Source: Terana coerulea
Taxonomy: Eukaryota; Basidiomycota; Agaricomycetes; Polyporales; Phanerochaetaceae
Direction: 5' to 3'
NCBI GenBank assembly: GCA_024811115.1
Contig: JAKOGH010000279.1
Span: 1 to 19,321 of the forward strand
Length of the DNA: 19,321 nt
Shown here: piece after piece, positions 8,768 to 18,052 of the stretch
Layout: every line of letters begins with the position of its first letter
Numbering within the stretch: the first letter of the stretch is position 1
The notes under the pieces: model-generated
The model's database searches: none
Seen by the model: only the letters and a program-made list of their open reading frames with translations
Told to the model about the DNA's origin: nothing
Position numbers and translations under genes: made by a program

Positions 8768-9743
8768 TGAATGCCACACTGCCTCGACTGTATTCACACC
8801 ACTGACTGCTGTCCTTGAAAGCTCTTCTTTCCCTCTCCTCATGCTGGCATTCATCTGTCAGTAGTCGGACAGGGTATGAGGCAAAAACATGTACTTATAC
8901 CAGTCGTCCGTGCAGCAGCACGAGAATGAGAGCAGGATCTAAGGTGTGTGCAGGTTATCGGTATAGGCATTTGAACTTGGTGCATGGTCAAAGCTTACGA
9001 GTGGGTGTGTGGAATCGCAGAGCTGCACATGCCTTATATGCACATGCAGCCGGCTGGTGAGTCAGCACAACCAAAACAGCGCTGGCTGTGCACTGACCTA
9101 GGATCTAAGACATTGTTAACAAGTTGTCATATCCCACCCTGAAGCGTTACCCTACGTGACAGCCGCACCCTGCACGCCCGTGAGGTCCTAGGACGCCGGC
9201 AATGACAGACTCTAGTTATGCTCCGGGCTCCATGCTGTATGCCGTCTATTCAAGATTCATGGTGCGGCGCTTCAACGGTGGTGTAAGCCCTCATACGAAT
9301 TCCCGCATCTCAGAGCCAGCATGCACAGAGGCGGGCGAGGTCGGAGGATATGTCTATGCCAAGAATAGAGGACAATACACATTTTGTAGTGCATTCTGTT
9401 AGGGTAGGCAGAAAGACTGTAATTTACTAAACGTGAGTTGACTCGGACAGCATTCAGATGATTGGGTTATACTCACCAGAGTTTCCATCAGCCTCCGGCG
9501 CCGGACGTGAGAAATGATAGTAATGGGTGTTAGAAGAGTTCCAACCCTTCGTGAGAAAGACGCAAGCAGGTTGCAACTCACCATAATTCTTTCAGCAATG
9601 TTCCAAGTGATAGAATCGATACAAGCAGTGGAATGCGTACAAGCGTCTTACGGGTTGATCGGAAGCTTCTCCGAATATGGAAAGTGAGCGTCAAATCTAC
9701 AAATCGGCGTAATCGGTAAGAGCCGCCAGGATTCCTTTCGATG
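8768..9743 (-). pseudogene. Tandem-array gene, copy 1 (3' half only)
   Basis: This matches 7045-8112 throughout and is joined directly to the 5' half of copy 2. The first exon reads IERNPGGSYRLRRF and KTLVRIPLL...TLLKELW, followed by GGTGAGT donors at 9576-9582 and 9471-9477. The third donor of copy 2 is missing because of a deletion of about 55 bases near 9362-9385, which removed most of that intron. The terminal exon has an in-frame stop (TGA in gctctgagatgc on the minus strand) and other changes. Homology ends near 9743; beyond it the sequence is unrelated to copy 2, so the 5' half is absent. No function can be given. Confidence 0.55.
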
Positions 9744-10219
9744 GATGTTCGCCATGTACAGTAGTGGCCCTTGAAGTGAAAAGCACCCACCAAATGTCCG
9801 ATTCACCAACACGGGATCTCATGCCCGTTTTGGACATCTCGGACTATTCACCATCAAGAGTAGGGTAAAACGAAGGTACCGGCTTGGTGACTATCACTAT
9901 TTTACATAGCTTCTCAAGGTGGTCATTTTCGACATTGCCATTCATATGACTTTATGCTATATATCATTCACCAAAGTGGTGATTTTAATCCTCCTCGGAA
10001 GTCCTATATTAGGCCACTGGTAGTGCGTCCACGACCCTAGTGTAGGGTTAGTAGTTAATTGTCAAATTAACTTCCTGCATCTTTCGGGAGCATTGCACAA
10101 TAAATGGTACATATTCGGCTATGCAGCATGCGGCGCACAAATATACATATGGAGCATGAGAGATATATTCAGTGGTGTGGTTCATAACTCTATATGGTAC
10201 AGGTGAAGCTAGTACACAT
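9744..10219. other. AT-richer gene-free segment with short inverted motifs
   Basis: No coding region is seen. A possible hairpin lies at about 9796-9833 (atgtcc...acggg / cccgt...ggacat). The motif TTCACCA or its complement recurs near 9801, 9848, 9893 and 9967, and gttaatt/aattaac form a perfect stem near 10053-10070. These may be the remains of a miniature inverted-repeat element, but I could not find clear ends or a target duplication. Confidence 0.35.
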
Positions 10220-10453
10220 CTACGACTCGAAGCGCCTCGAACAGCCTGAGACCACACCCGATGCCCGAGCGCCACGACAACCACGCTCTGCTATACAGCC
10301 ATATTCCACAGTGTCCTTGCAGCGGGATATGTCCACTATTGATAAGTTCAGTATGATACAATAAAAACAATCTGCAGCAGACTTACCTGACTTCTCGATT
10401 GGACGGCCCGCGCGCAGTTGGACAAGCAGCTCAATGAACTGTTTCTTTGTCAT
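10220..10453 (-). CDS. Possible small two-exon gene or gene fragment, 60 aa
   Basis: On the minus strand ATG 10453-10451 opens MTKKQFIELLVQLRAGRPIE, followed by a good donor (TCAG|GTAAGT at 10386), a branch-like TACTGAAC and an acceptor AATAG. The 51-nt intron (10386-10336) joins in frame to VDISRCKDTVEYGCIAERGC and a TAG stop at 10222-10220. A CTAG acceptor directly precedes the ATG. A further coding-like stretch at about 10735-10520 (ending NQILDAMLRQRLGRDS) could be an upstream exon through a weak GTCATC donor. I recognise no domain. It may be part of a degraded gene rather than a complete small protein. Confidence 0.28.
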   Translation of the reverse strand: MTKKQFIELLVQLRAGRPIEKSGKSAADCFYCIILNLSIVDISRCKDTVEYGCIAERGCRGARASGVVSGCSRRFES

Positions 10454-11593
10454 CTAGAACTCTAAATAACGGTAAGTGAGGGAACTGGTGCAACGATAGC
10501 AGTGTGCAACGCACGCTAACACTCAAAGCTGGGGGAGATGACTTGAACAGAATCACGCCCAAGCCGTTGCCTTAACATAGCGTCCAAGATTTGGTTTTGT
10601 TTATGCCAGGTACCCGTGTTCGACGTGCTAGGCTCTTCGGTTTCAGAGTCCAGTTCGACCCATCTGGGCCGTGACGTGCCTCCCGCTAAGGAGTGCGCAA
10701 GTCGAATGCACGCCCAGACGCGCCCAGCCAAGGATGCGTAGTCTGCACTCTTCCGGTCGGATTAACCCTGCTGTAGAGCCTTGAATTTACATTGAGCATG
10801 CCTCCCCTCAGCTAAGGGACATTGCAGACGTACTGGCTTGGTTCCGTGACCTTAACCCATAATCGGCGTCCTCTTGTCGGCCTGAATCGCCTGATCCTCT
10901 AAGTCGCTTGAGGTTTCACTCTTCACATAGGATGTGGGACAGTGAATGGGTCTTCTCCGAATCCTTGAATGCATTGAACGTTGGTCGTCTGCGACTCTAG
11001 AGCTCCACTCGGGGCACAGAGCCTATTGACCTGCTAGCAGTACGCCGGTCAGATATAATAGCGTAGCTTGAGTGAACAGATAACTTACTTGTGAATACAA
11101 AGAGCCAAAGTTACTACAACACTCCGCAGTGTTCGCTCCTGGGGAAGCATGCTGACGCAATCATGGTGTCCGTTGTGCGTGGTCTGGGATGGGTCGTATG
11201 CATCGGAGTCATCGGCAGACATGAATACTAGTTGTCGACCTCGCAGAGGGTGTTGATAGAAGTACACATAGTGAGGAGGAGGCTAGCAGAGATTATTTTG
11301 GTGCACTCGCTTCCTCGCATGGGTGGTGGTATGGTCGCATGGTGCTGGCGCTACTGACGAGTGAGTGAAGTTCACCAACGGACGTCGGCGATATCAACGC
11401 CGCCCAAAACGGCAACCCTGCTCGGGAGCGCTTCGGCATATTCACCCCCTTGTCTAGGGTCTCGGTGCGTAGCTACATTCACCATCACATTCACTAGCAC
11501 CACCTTACCACCACTTTCGTTGGTGATCAACAATCATCACCATCTAAGTTCGTAACTGTAGCGGCTTTTCGGGCTCACAGTGTATGGTGCGAC
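10454..11593. other. Largely gene-free region with weak exon-like fragments
   Basis: Nothing here reaches the level of a gene. Two minus-strand stretches look faintly coding: about 10520-10735 (see the 60-aa candidate) and about 11093-11267, which reads PQERTLRSVVVTLALCI and runs into a consensus donor ACAA|GTAAGT with an acceptor near 11035-11039. Downstream of that acceptor the frame closes after about a dozen codons. On the plus strand, 11400-11580 is rich in CACCA/CATCA and has no start leading into the F-box relic that follows. Confidence 0.35.
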
Positions 11594-13011
11594 ATGGCCA
11601 GCTTGGGACCTCTAATCAAGTGCCTGCCTGACGAGAGACTGGGATACAACGAAAGGAACCACGTTGTACGTGAACTACCTTTCTACTGGTATTACATCAA
11701 TGAATAGCTCTGCCCAATCTTATAGTATATCGCCCGCCCACCGGCTCCCGACGAGTGGTTGCGTCTTGAGCACCATGCAATCCGAGTGCGTGGTGCGATT
11801 ATCGACGCCCAGAAACACGCGTACGGGGGTTGTGACTACGACAAACTCTTCGAGTCTCTCGCACGATACCACCCAGGTCCTTACCTGCTACTCCAGCTTC
11901 GTCGCGCCCTCTTTTGTTCGCCGGTCGCCAGCACACGCGACGCTTTCCGCTTGCTCCTCCCTCCCTCTTTGCGATATGCTACAATCGAATACTGGCCACT
12001 GGTTCATGACTGGAAGGCGGTGCAATTCCTTCAGGCTGTGGAGGAGTCTGCCGTTCCGTTGCAGGAGTTCACCATGTCTTGCAGATTCGCCGCGCCGGGC
12101 GGCGCTGCACAGTGTCCGGCTCACATCATGGAGGCGCTGACAGATATCTTTGCTCTTCGCCCAACAACCCTGCAGGAGGTCGACGTCGGGCGTGCATCTG
12201 CGGAGATGTTGATGCATATCGCTTCCTTTCCACGCCTGACATTCTTAGGGATCTTGATCATGGACGATGACTGCACGAGCCGTATTGGAGAAGCCATCGG
12301 GTCCCTCGCCACCTTTCCCTCCCTAAACCGGCTCAACCTCAAGGTGTTACCCACTACCATTACGCCTTCCACTGTATTCCTTCAGGCTCTTCAGACATCA
12401 CGCCTGACGCATCTGTTTATCTCTTTCCTCAAACCTACAGGTCAAGGGGGGTTCCCCCCTGAATACGCGAGCCTACTATCCCTCAGATCTCTCCTTGCAC
12501 GACCTCTTTCTTGTGATCTCCCGGTTCACCAAGTTAAGGTCGTTGCGTATTACAGCGGGCCCAGTGCTCCCCGTCGCGACAGTGGTGGCATCCACGGCAA
12601 AACACTTGCGCCGCTCTTTCACTTGCGGGAGTTGGTGCATGTGAACCTCTGCGTAGAACTCAGTCTCTCCTCTGAAGATGTCGAGTCTATATTGCGCAGC
12701 TGGGGCCCGAGCAGAGTCGAGTTCCTCTGTCTCGGCCTCGGGGCTTACGCCCCTGGCTTCGTCGTCTCGCTGACTTCGTCCAAATCGCGCGGTACTGCCC
12801 TCGTCTCAAAACCTTGGGAATCGGGATCCCAGCCGACTGGACCATATGGAGGGGTGACCCAGCGGCCCTGAGCGACGTGGCAAACCGCTCAGTCCAAACT
12901 CTGTGGTTGGGCGGCCGCAACGAGGATTGGGTGGAAGAGGCCAAAGTGCTCGGGCTTGTTACGTTCTTCGAAGCTCTTTTTCCTTCCGCCGCGCTGCAAT
13001 GGCGAGAGTAG
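11594..13011 (+). pseudogene. F-box-family leucine-rich protein lacking its F-box, with a 3' frameshift
   Basis: The reading is homologous to the minus-strand gene at 534-2186: SLGPLIKCLPDERLGYNE, then a 60-nt intron (11666-11725, GTACGT...TTATAG) at the same site, YIARPPAPDEWLRLEHHAIR, and leucine-rich segments to SSEDVESILRSWGPSRVEFL. Upstream, homology reaches only SVWCDM, so the F-box is missing; the first usable ATG is at 11594. A one-base loss near 12765-12771 shifts the frame. The original frame continues as FVQIARYCPRLKTLGIGIP and ends LQWRE plus TAG at 13011, whereas the shifted frame stops at 12871 after about 405 aa. Without an F-box it could not dock to Skp1. A shortened expressed protein remains possible, since the first 1.2 kb is open. 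Confidence 0.7.
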
Positions 13012-13980
13012 ACCAAATTCTGCGCCAACTGTCGCGAATACGGGCGGGGTGCCCCTCTGTTCAGTACAGGTGCTGTTCTTCAATGGCCGGTATGAGCAAT
13101 GGATGCCTGCGTTCGAGGCTGCCTATGTCGCTACGGCTGTCCCTTCCGTGTTTCCTGCCGCAAGACTCAATTGATTGGAATATGCGAATGCCGACGAACG
13201 TATCGGCAGACTAGTAGAGGCCAGCGATCTCTACTTCTTGCTCTGCTACAAATATACTGTGGCTGTCCTGTGCCGCACCTCTCATTGCATGCATGTTGTT
13301 GACGTTGGGTTGCATGATATGTATCAATCCACAGCCGCAGAGACACTTATGCTGACTGAAGCGTCCGAAAACGGTCCGTCACCCATTTTCTCGTTGCAGC
13401 GTTGCGAGGGGCTCCCGTAGCTTCACTAAGCAGTATCATTTATTTCGCTTACCACCGCAATTGTTGCTCATGGACAGTTCAACAGCGCGATGAACCGTGT
13501 CGCCCATAAGGAATCCATTGCACAATGCGAAGTAGCCAAAAACGAGCATGTATAAAGGTATGAAACGACTAGTGACCGACCCATCGTGTCCGTGCATGGC
13601 ACGGGCCTTGGCGGACACAGACCGCATTAAGTGGATGCGCTCGGGGCAATCGAAGACGAAACGGAATATGTATCAGGAGCGAGAATAGTATGATAGTCTG
13701 TGAGAAACTAGGTTTTTCAGCAACGAGAACTGCGAAGCAAGGTCAAGACTCACTGATTCCGTGTTACACGTTATACAACATGTACCTGCACAAAACAAAA
13801 TGGCTACATTATAAAGAACAACAGGGTAGATGATAGACTACTCCCTATGGTGCCACTTGTAGACGTTCTCCAAATCGAGGCAGAAAGATTAAAAGAAGCA
13901 TGTCGCGCTAATGGCAAGCACGACAGACACCCCACATACCTTACACCAGACAAGTCGATTGAGGATTAAGCAATCCTCTG
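13012..13980. other. Spacer with possible F-box gene remnants
   Basis: No gene is supported. Just after the relic, about 13015-13174 is open in another frame (SVQVLFFNGRYEQWMPAFEA) and may be decayed 3' sequence of the same locus, but I found no counterpart in the paralogue. The right part should hold the 3' untranslated region of the RRM gene. Confidence 0.4.
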
Positions 13981-16875
13981 TCATGCGTTCAAACCTTCGC
14001 TGATTTCCTCTTCATCTTCGTCATCGCTCAAGACCAAGACGACGCTCTTGTCCGTCTCAGGCCACTTGAACTTCAGCGCTTGCGCAGCCTGCTTGCCCGC
14101 GTTCGCCCGCGCCGCGACGTTATCCAGCTCGCGCTCCATGGCCCTACCAGAAATCTGAGCCGCCTCCGACGATCCCCAGCGAACGAACTTGACGACGTAC
14201 CGCGAGCGCTCCGCCATGGCCTTCTTCAGCCTGTCCCGATCCGCCTTCGACTTCGCCGCGAGGTAGTGGTTCATGAGCTGTTTCTGGTCCGCGATGTTGT
14301 CCTCGAGGATCTTCTGCTTCGCCGCAAGAACGGCCTTCTCGGACCAGATGGGTGACACTAGGCCGGCCGGTGTGTCGGAGTTGTTGAGGATTGGAGACGG
14401 AAGCGTGACAGCTTGAATAGACTGTGAGATAAAGGAGGTGGCGAGGTCGTCCAGACTAAGCGTTGGGTCGGTGGACTGAGCTTGGAATGACGGCGCGATC
14501 TTAACGTGGTTGACAGAGAAAGCGGCCGTGAAAGAGGCGGACGACTCATCACTGGGAGTGATAGGAGACGACGTCCCAGTAGTTGTTCGTTTAGCTCTCC
14601 TACTATTCAGCACCGCACGGCGCAAGTCCTCCATTGATGTTGCAGGGCCTGCTTCGCGCGTGACTGGGGTATGAGCTAGAGACCCCGTCACAGAGTTTTG
14701 CATAGGTGGAATGTCGATTGCCATAGCTTCGCTCTCTGGAGCTGGCGTGCCACCAGCCGACTGAGCAGAAGCTGCAGACTCGAGAGCGCCGTAAACGGTG
14801 CCAGCATTTGTGGCTGGCGCACTTGATGTTGAGAGTGGCGGGGACAGACGTCCCTGCCGCTCGAAGGGATGGGTTGATACTGAAGCATTAGGAAAAGTAG
14901 GAGGTGTGTTAAGGGTTACGAGCTTTGCCGTAGTGTGAGGCATAGAAAGGGTCGTTGAGTGCTCAACTGCACCGTGATGCGTGAGTAAAAAGTCTTCTGG
15001 GATGCCTGCAGCAACTGAGGCGATTGAAAAACCAGCCCGTGACGACGCGATTGATCTGGAACCGCCGTCACTACTAGTGGGCGAGACGTCCATGTCTACA
15101 TCTGGCGGCGGATGCGCAGGAAGTTCCGGAGGCGATTCCATTGACATGGGCTCGTCTGCCAGCGGCGTGAACGATGGTGGCACTGAAGTGTGCAGAATGG
15201 AAAGCGTAGGAGATGTGGGGGTCGACAGAGAGGCGTATTGTTGCGCGGGTGTTGGCGGTGAAAGGATAGGTTTGGTGGGAATGGATCGCGTCTGCGATGG
15301 CCTCGCCATTGACACAAAGGTAAAGTTGACGTCGTGCGGTGGCACTGGATGGGACGAAGTGGCCACTGGTTTCGGCGGAAGCGAAGCGTGCACGGGACTG
15401 AGCAACGGCAGCGTCGTGACCGGGATGGAACGCTCGACCGGTGGCTTTGGCTGCACAGTGGTGACGGACAGACTCGTCCGTCGTACCGCAGAGGCGGACG
15501 TAGGGTCCTCGGAATCAACCTGCATGGACATCGCTGCTGAGACCGGCACGCTCGATATCCTCTGCTGCAGCGTCCCAGAGACTTTCTTCAACGCCTTCGC
15601 CTTCGCTTTCTTCCCACCCTGCTTCACAAGTGCTCCGTCCTCGACTTCCCCCTCCTCGAGTTCGCCCACCCCACCATCTGCGCCGACCCCTCGCACGCGA
15701 TACCACCATACCCTAATATGCTCCTTGCCTTCCCCGCTCATTCGATCGCTGTCCCATGCTTCCCGCGCAACATCCGCCGTGGCGAACTCTATAAGGGCTT
15801 TGCCGGACTTAACGTCAAGGTCAATTCGCGGTACCACTGGTGGTTGAGGACCGAAGGCCATAGCCCAAGCGCGGACGAAAGCCTGGGTACGAAACTTCTT
15901 AGGCATAAGTTCCATCACCAGCGTGCGAGCAGGATTTGGCGGAGCGAACGCAGGGTTTGGGGAGGTGTAGGTTCCGTGTAGACTGCTAGGGTCCGCGTCT
16001 GGTGCCATGCCCATGGGCTTCTTGACGATGGGCATCTTTCGTGCAGGTGGGAGCTCGGGAACGGGATGGGGAAAATGAGGGAGGAGCAGGAGCATAAAGC
16101 TCTTGTGGAAGTACTGGCCACGGCGGTTGAGGCGGTTCGATAGCAGACGGAAGGGGTAACATCCACGGGAAAGAACCTGCTTCACGATAGGCGTATCGGC
16201 CATAGGAAATGCCATCTCCGGATACAAGAAGCTTGAATAAGGTCCGAGAGGTAGCGACGTCGGAAGGGAGAACGGAAATGGAGGAACTGCTAAAGGCAGT
16301 GTGGGGCTTGTTCGCGGGTTAGCGGGATGGGGTAGAACAGGGACACCAGTTGAAGGTCCGGCTATTCCTTGGGGAAAGGCGGTGTTGGAAAGCCCTTCAT
16401 GTTTCAAATGCTTATTTTCTGTCTTCATGCTTGTGCCCGAAGGTACCGTTGGCGAAAGTTGCCGTGGCTTTGCAGGAAGCGAGTGTGGGTGCAGAGGCTG
16501 CTGTCGACGCTGCGGCGGTGGAGTGTCGCCTCGCTTACGTTTGAGACCAGCCGCCGTTGTATTCCCGTGGCCTGAAGTTGTCTAGATTAATTTACCGGGT
16601 TTGATTGAGAGAACCTGGCGTACCGTTCGCTGAGCGTCCGTTAGGGGCAGCTCCAGACGCAGACCCGACCCAGACTGACCCTCAGGTACAACATTTTCCT
16701 CGTTGCTACCCGTATCGTAGTTATTATACTCCTCGTCGAAGTCATTGTATTCTTGACCTTCTCGGGGTGAAGACAGTCGTTGCGCGAGAGCAAGCTCGAC
16801 GCACGCCGCGTCTTCGTCCTCGTCGTCAGAAACTGAGATAGGCGCACTTTTGGAGCCTAGCGTGTATAATGACAT
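13981..16875 (-). CDS. Large RRM-like protein with SUMO-interaction-like motifs at both ends
   Basis: The model joins 16875-16596 to 16571-13981 (956 aa). ATG 16875 gives MSLYTLGSKSAPISVSDDED, whose ISV plus acidic run resembles a SUMO-interacting motif. The joined exon opens with a basic stretch (GLKRKRGDTPPPQRRQQ), a likely nuclear signal. An RRM-like fold is suggested at about residues 308-386: ARTLVMELMPKKFRTQAFVR as strand 1 and helix, KALIEFATADVAREAW as the RNP1-like strand and helix, HIRVWWYRV as the last strand. A long Pro/Ser/Thr-rich region follows, then a charged helical stretch (about 837-925) and VVLVLSDDEDEEE at the C-terminus, a strong SUMO-interaction candidate. The exon junction requires a 24-nt intron (16595-16572, GTAAAT...TTCAG); a longer alternative exists from a GTACGC donor upstream. 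I infer a nuclear RNA-binding or chromatin protein. In-frame introns inside the long exon cannot be excluded. Confidence 0.7.
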
Positions 16876-17315
16876 GATAGAGAGAAACCGGGGATGGGCG
16901 ATGTCCACAGTGTGGGAGGGGATTGTGGAGGTGAGGGTCAGAAGAGGGAGACGGAGAGGTGCTCGCTCACTTCGCGAATACAGATCAGGCACGTGGGTCC
17001 AGCGTAGAGACGCCCATGGGTGAACTGCTGAGTGTGAGCCTAGAATTATATTTCGGTGGTATGTAACAATAACCATGCATTGGAAAATGGTATTCCACAA
17101 CTCGAGAGCATAACGTGCGGTCTACGAGACGCCATTCTTGTCTATGAGAAAAGCCTTCCAAGTTCAGGGGCGAATTTCTGCTGTACTCGGGGAAGCGTTT
17201 CAGGCTTCTATGGAGAAACGAAGGGCGTAAGTCTTCGACAAGCACCATGCACATCGAGCTCCCGAACGCGAGGTATAAAGGACGTGAGAAAGTATAATGG
17301 ATCTGGCCTCAGGCT
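16876..17315. other. Spacer between NDUFS5 gene 3' end and RRM gene start
   Basis: Both flanking genes read on the minus strand, so this holds the 3' region of the NDUFS5 gene and the promoter of the RRM gene. I see no coding signal. A pyrimidine-rich minus-strand stretch just above the ATG (ccccggtttctctctatc) fits a fungal leader. Confidence 0.45.
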
Positions 17316-17845
17316 TCAATGTTTAGAGTCGGCCTTGTCTCGTTGTATTAGCCCCACTCCCACAATAACTCCGTCTGCCAGAATGTCTGCTGCCTTGCGA
17401 CCTTCCTGCGCTTGGTGTTCAGCCTTTCTGATGAATTCGGCTTTCACAGCTTTGGCACGCGCAACCTAAATGAAAAATACTGTTAGTATTCTCAATGTGA
17501 AGCGAAGGTGCGCAGTGCGGACCTCTTGCGTGCGATGAAGACACTCTAGGTAGTCATCTGCCTGGATGCGACATTGCGAAGGACTGTCCGTGGATGCATA
17601 GCACTAGATTCGCAAGAGTACAGCACATGCCTCAGTTAAACATATATGACATGACCAGGCAAGTGTTTACGCACTTTAGAGAACTCCTGCCAGAAACCAA
17701 AGCATCGCGACGGTCCTAACGAACCGTCAACCACTATATCATACACACTCTCGGATCCCTTACCTCCGGCGAAGCCAAAACCCGACTATAAAAGAATTAA
17801 ATTATGGGATCAATAAGTCCAGAGAAATGTTGGACATACCGCCAT
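17316..17845 (-). CDS. NDUFS5: Mitochondrial complex I subunit NDUFS5 (CHCH, twin CX9C), five exons
   Basis: This gene is hidden by introns. Exons on the minus strand are 17845-17840 (only ATGGCG), 17785-17764, 17715-17675, 17603-17523 and 17465-17316, giving 99 aa. The protein starts MASGFGFAGGPSRCFGFWQE, continues FSKCYASTDSPSQC and DDYLECLHRTQE, and ends in a helical basic tail (ARAKAVKAEFIRKAEHQAQE). Cysteines at 14, 24, 34 and 44 form two CX9C pairs, the mark of mitochondrial intermembrane-space proteins oxidised through Mia40. Together with the GGPSRCF start this matches the 15-kDa accessory subunit of NADH:ubiquinone oxidoreductase. Intron 4 has a perfect TACTAAC branch site and TTTAG acceptor; its donor GTCCGC is weak. 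Intron 2 (48 nt, GTAAGG...GTTAG) is in frame, so retaining it would insert 16 residues; I favour splicing because it restores the family spacing. Confidence 0.85.
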
Positions 17846-18052
17846 AGTGTGCAGTGAGTGCTGGTCAGTGGTAGGTCTGGAACGGTGTCACCCGAAAGAA
17901 TCACGCAGGTCACAGGCGCGATGCCCCGTCATGACGTGACCCACGCGACTGGTAGCGCCCATATACGTACAGCCTCCAAGTGGAACTCTGCGACAATCCG
18001 ACAACCCTTTCCTCCATTTATCCTTCACGCACTCTACAAGCACCGTTCGAGC
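17846..18052. promoter_or_regulatory. Shared divergent promoter of NDUFS5 and GET5-like genes
   Basis: Only 207 bases separate the two start codons, so regulation may be common. The segment contains gtcatgacgtgac (17928-17940), which combines a GTCATGAC palindrome with a CRE-like TGACGTGA. No TATA box is clear on either strand. Confidence 0.5.

Larger units (their letters stand above)
4875..9743 (-). repeat. Degenerate tandem array of a ~1.7 kb gene unit, interrupted by transposons
   Basis: Two segments recur. Segment X is at 4875-5397 and again at 8243-8780. Segment Y is at 7045-8112 and again at 8768-9743. Read on the minus strand the order is Y, X-Y, then X, which fits tandem copies of one X-Y gene unit with the first and last copies truncated. 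The Y-X boundary is continuous at 8770 but split at 5397/7045 by about 1.65 kb of inserted DNA. The copies differ by many substitutions and small indels, so the duplication is not recent. Confidence 0.75.

Noticed and set aside
9796..10070. Hairpins and repeated TTCACCA motifs suggesting a miniature transposon
   Set aside because: I could not define matching ends or a target duplication, so it is noted only as a spacer property.
13175..13420. Plus-strand open frame of 81 codons after the F-box-less relic
   Set aside because: It has no counterpart in the related gene at 534-2186 and no recognisable domain.
14981..15847. Plus-strand open frame of 288 codons
   Set aside because: It lies opposite the long exon of the RRM-like gene. 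Its composition mirrors the Pro/Ser-rich coding strand and it has no domain of its own.
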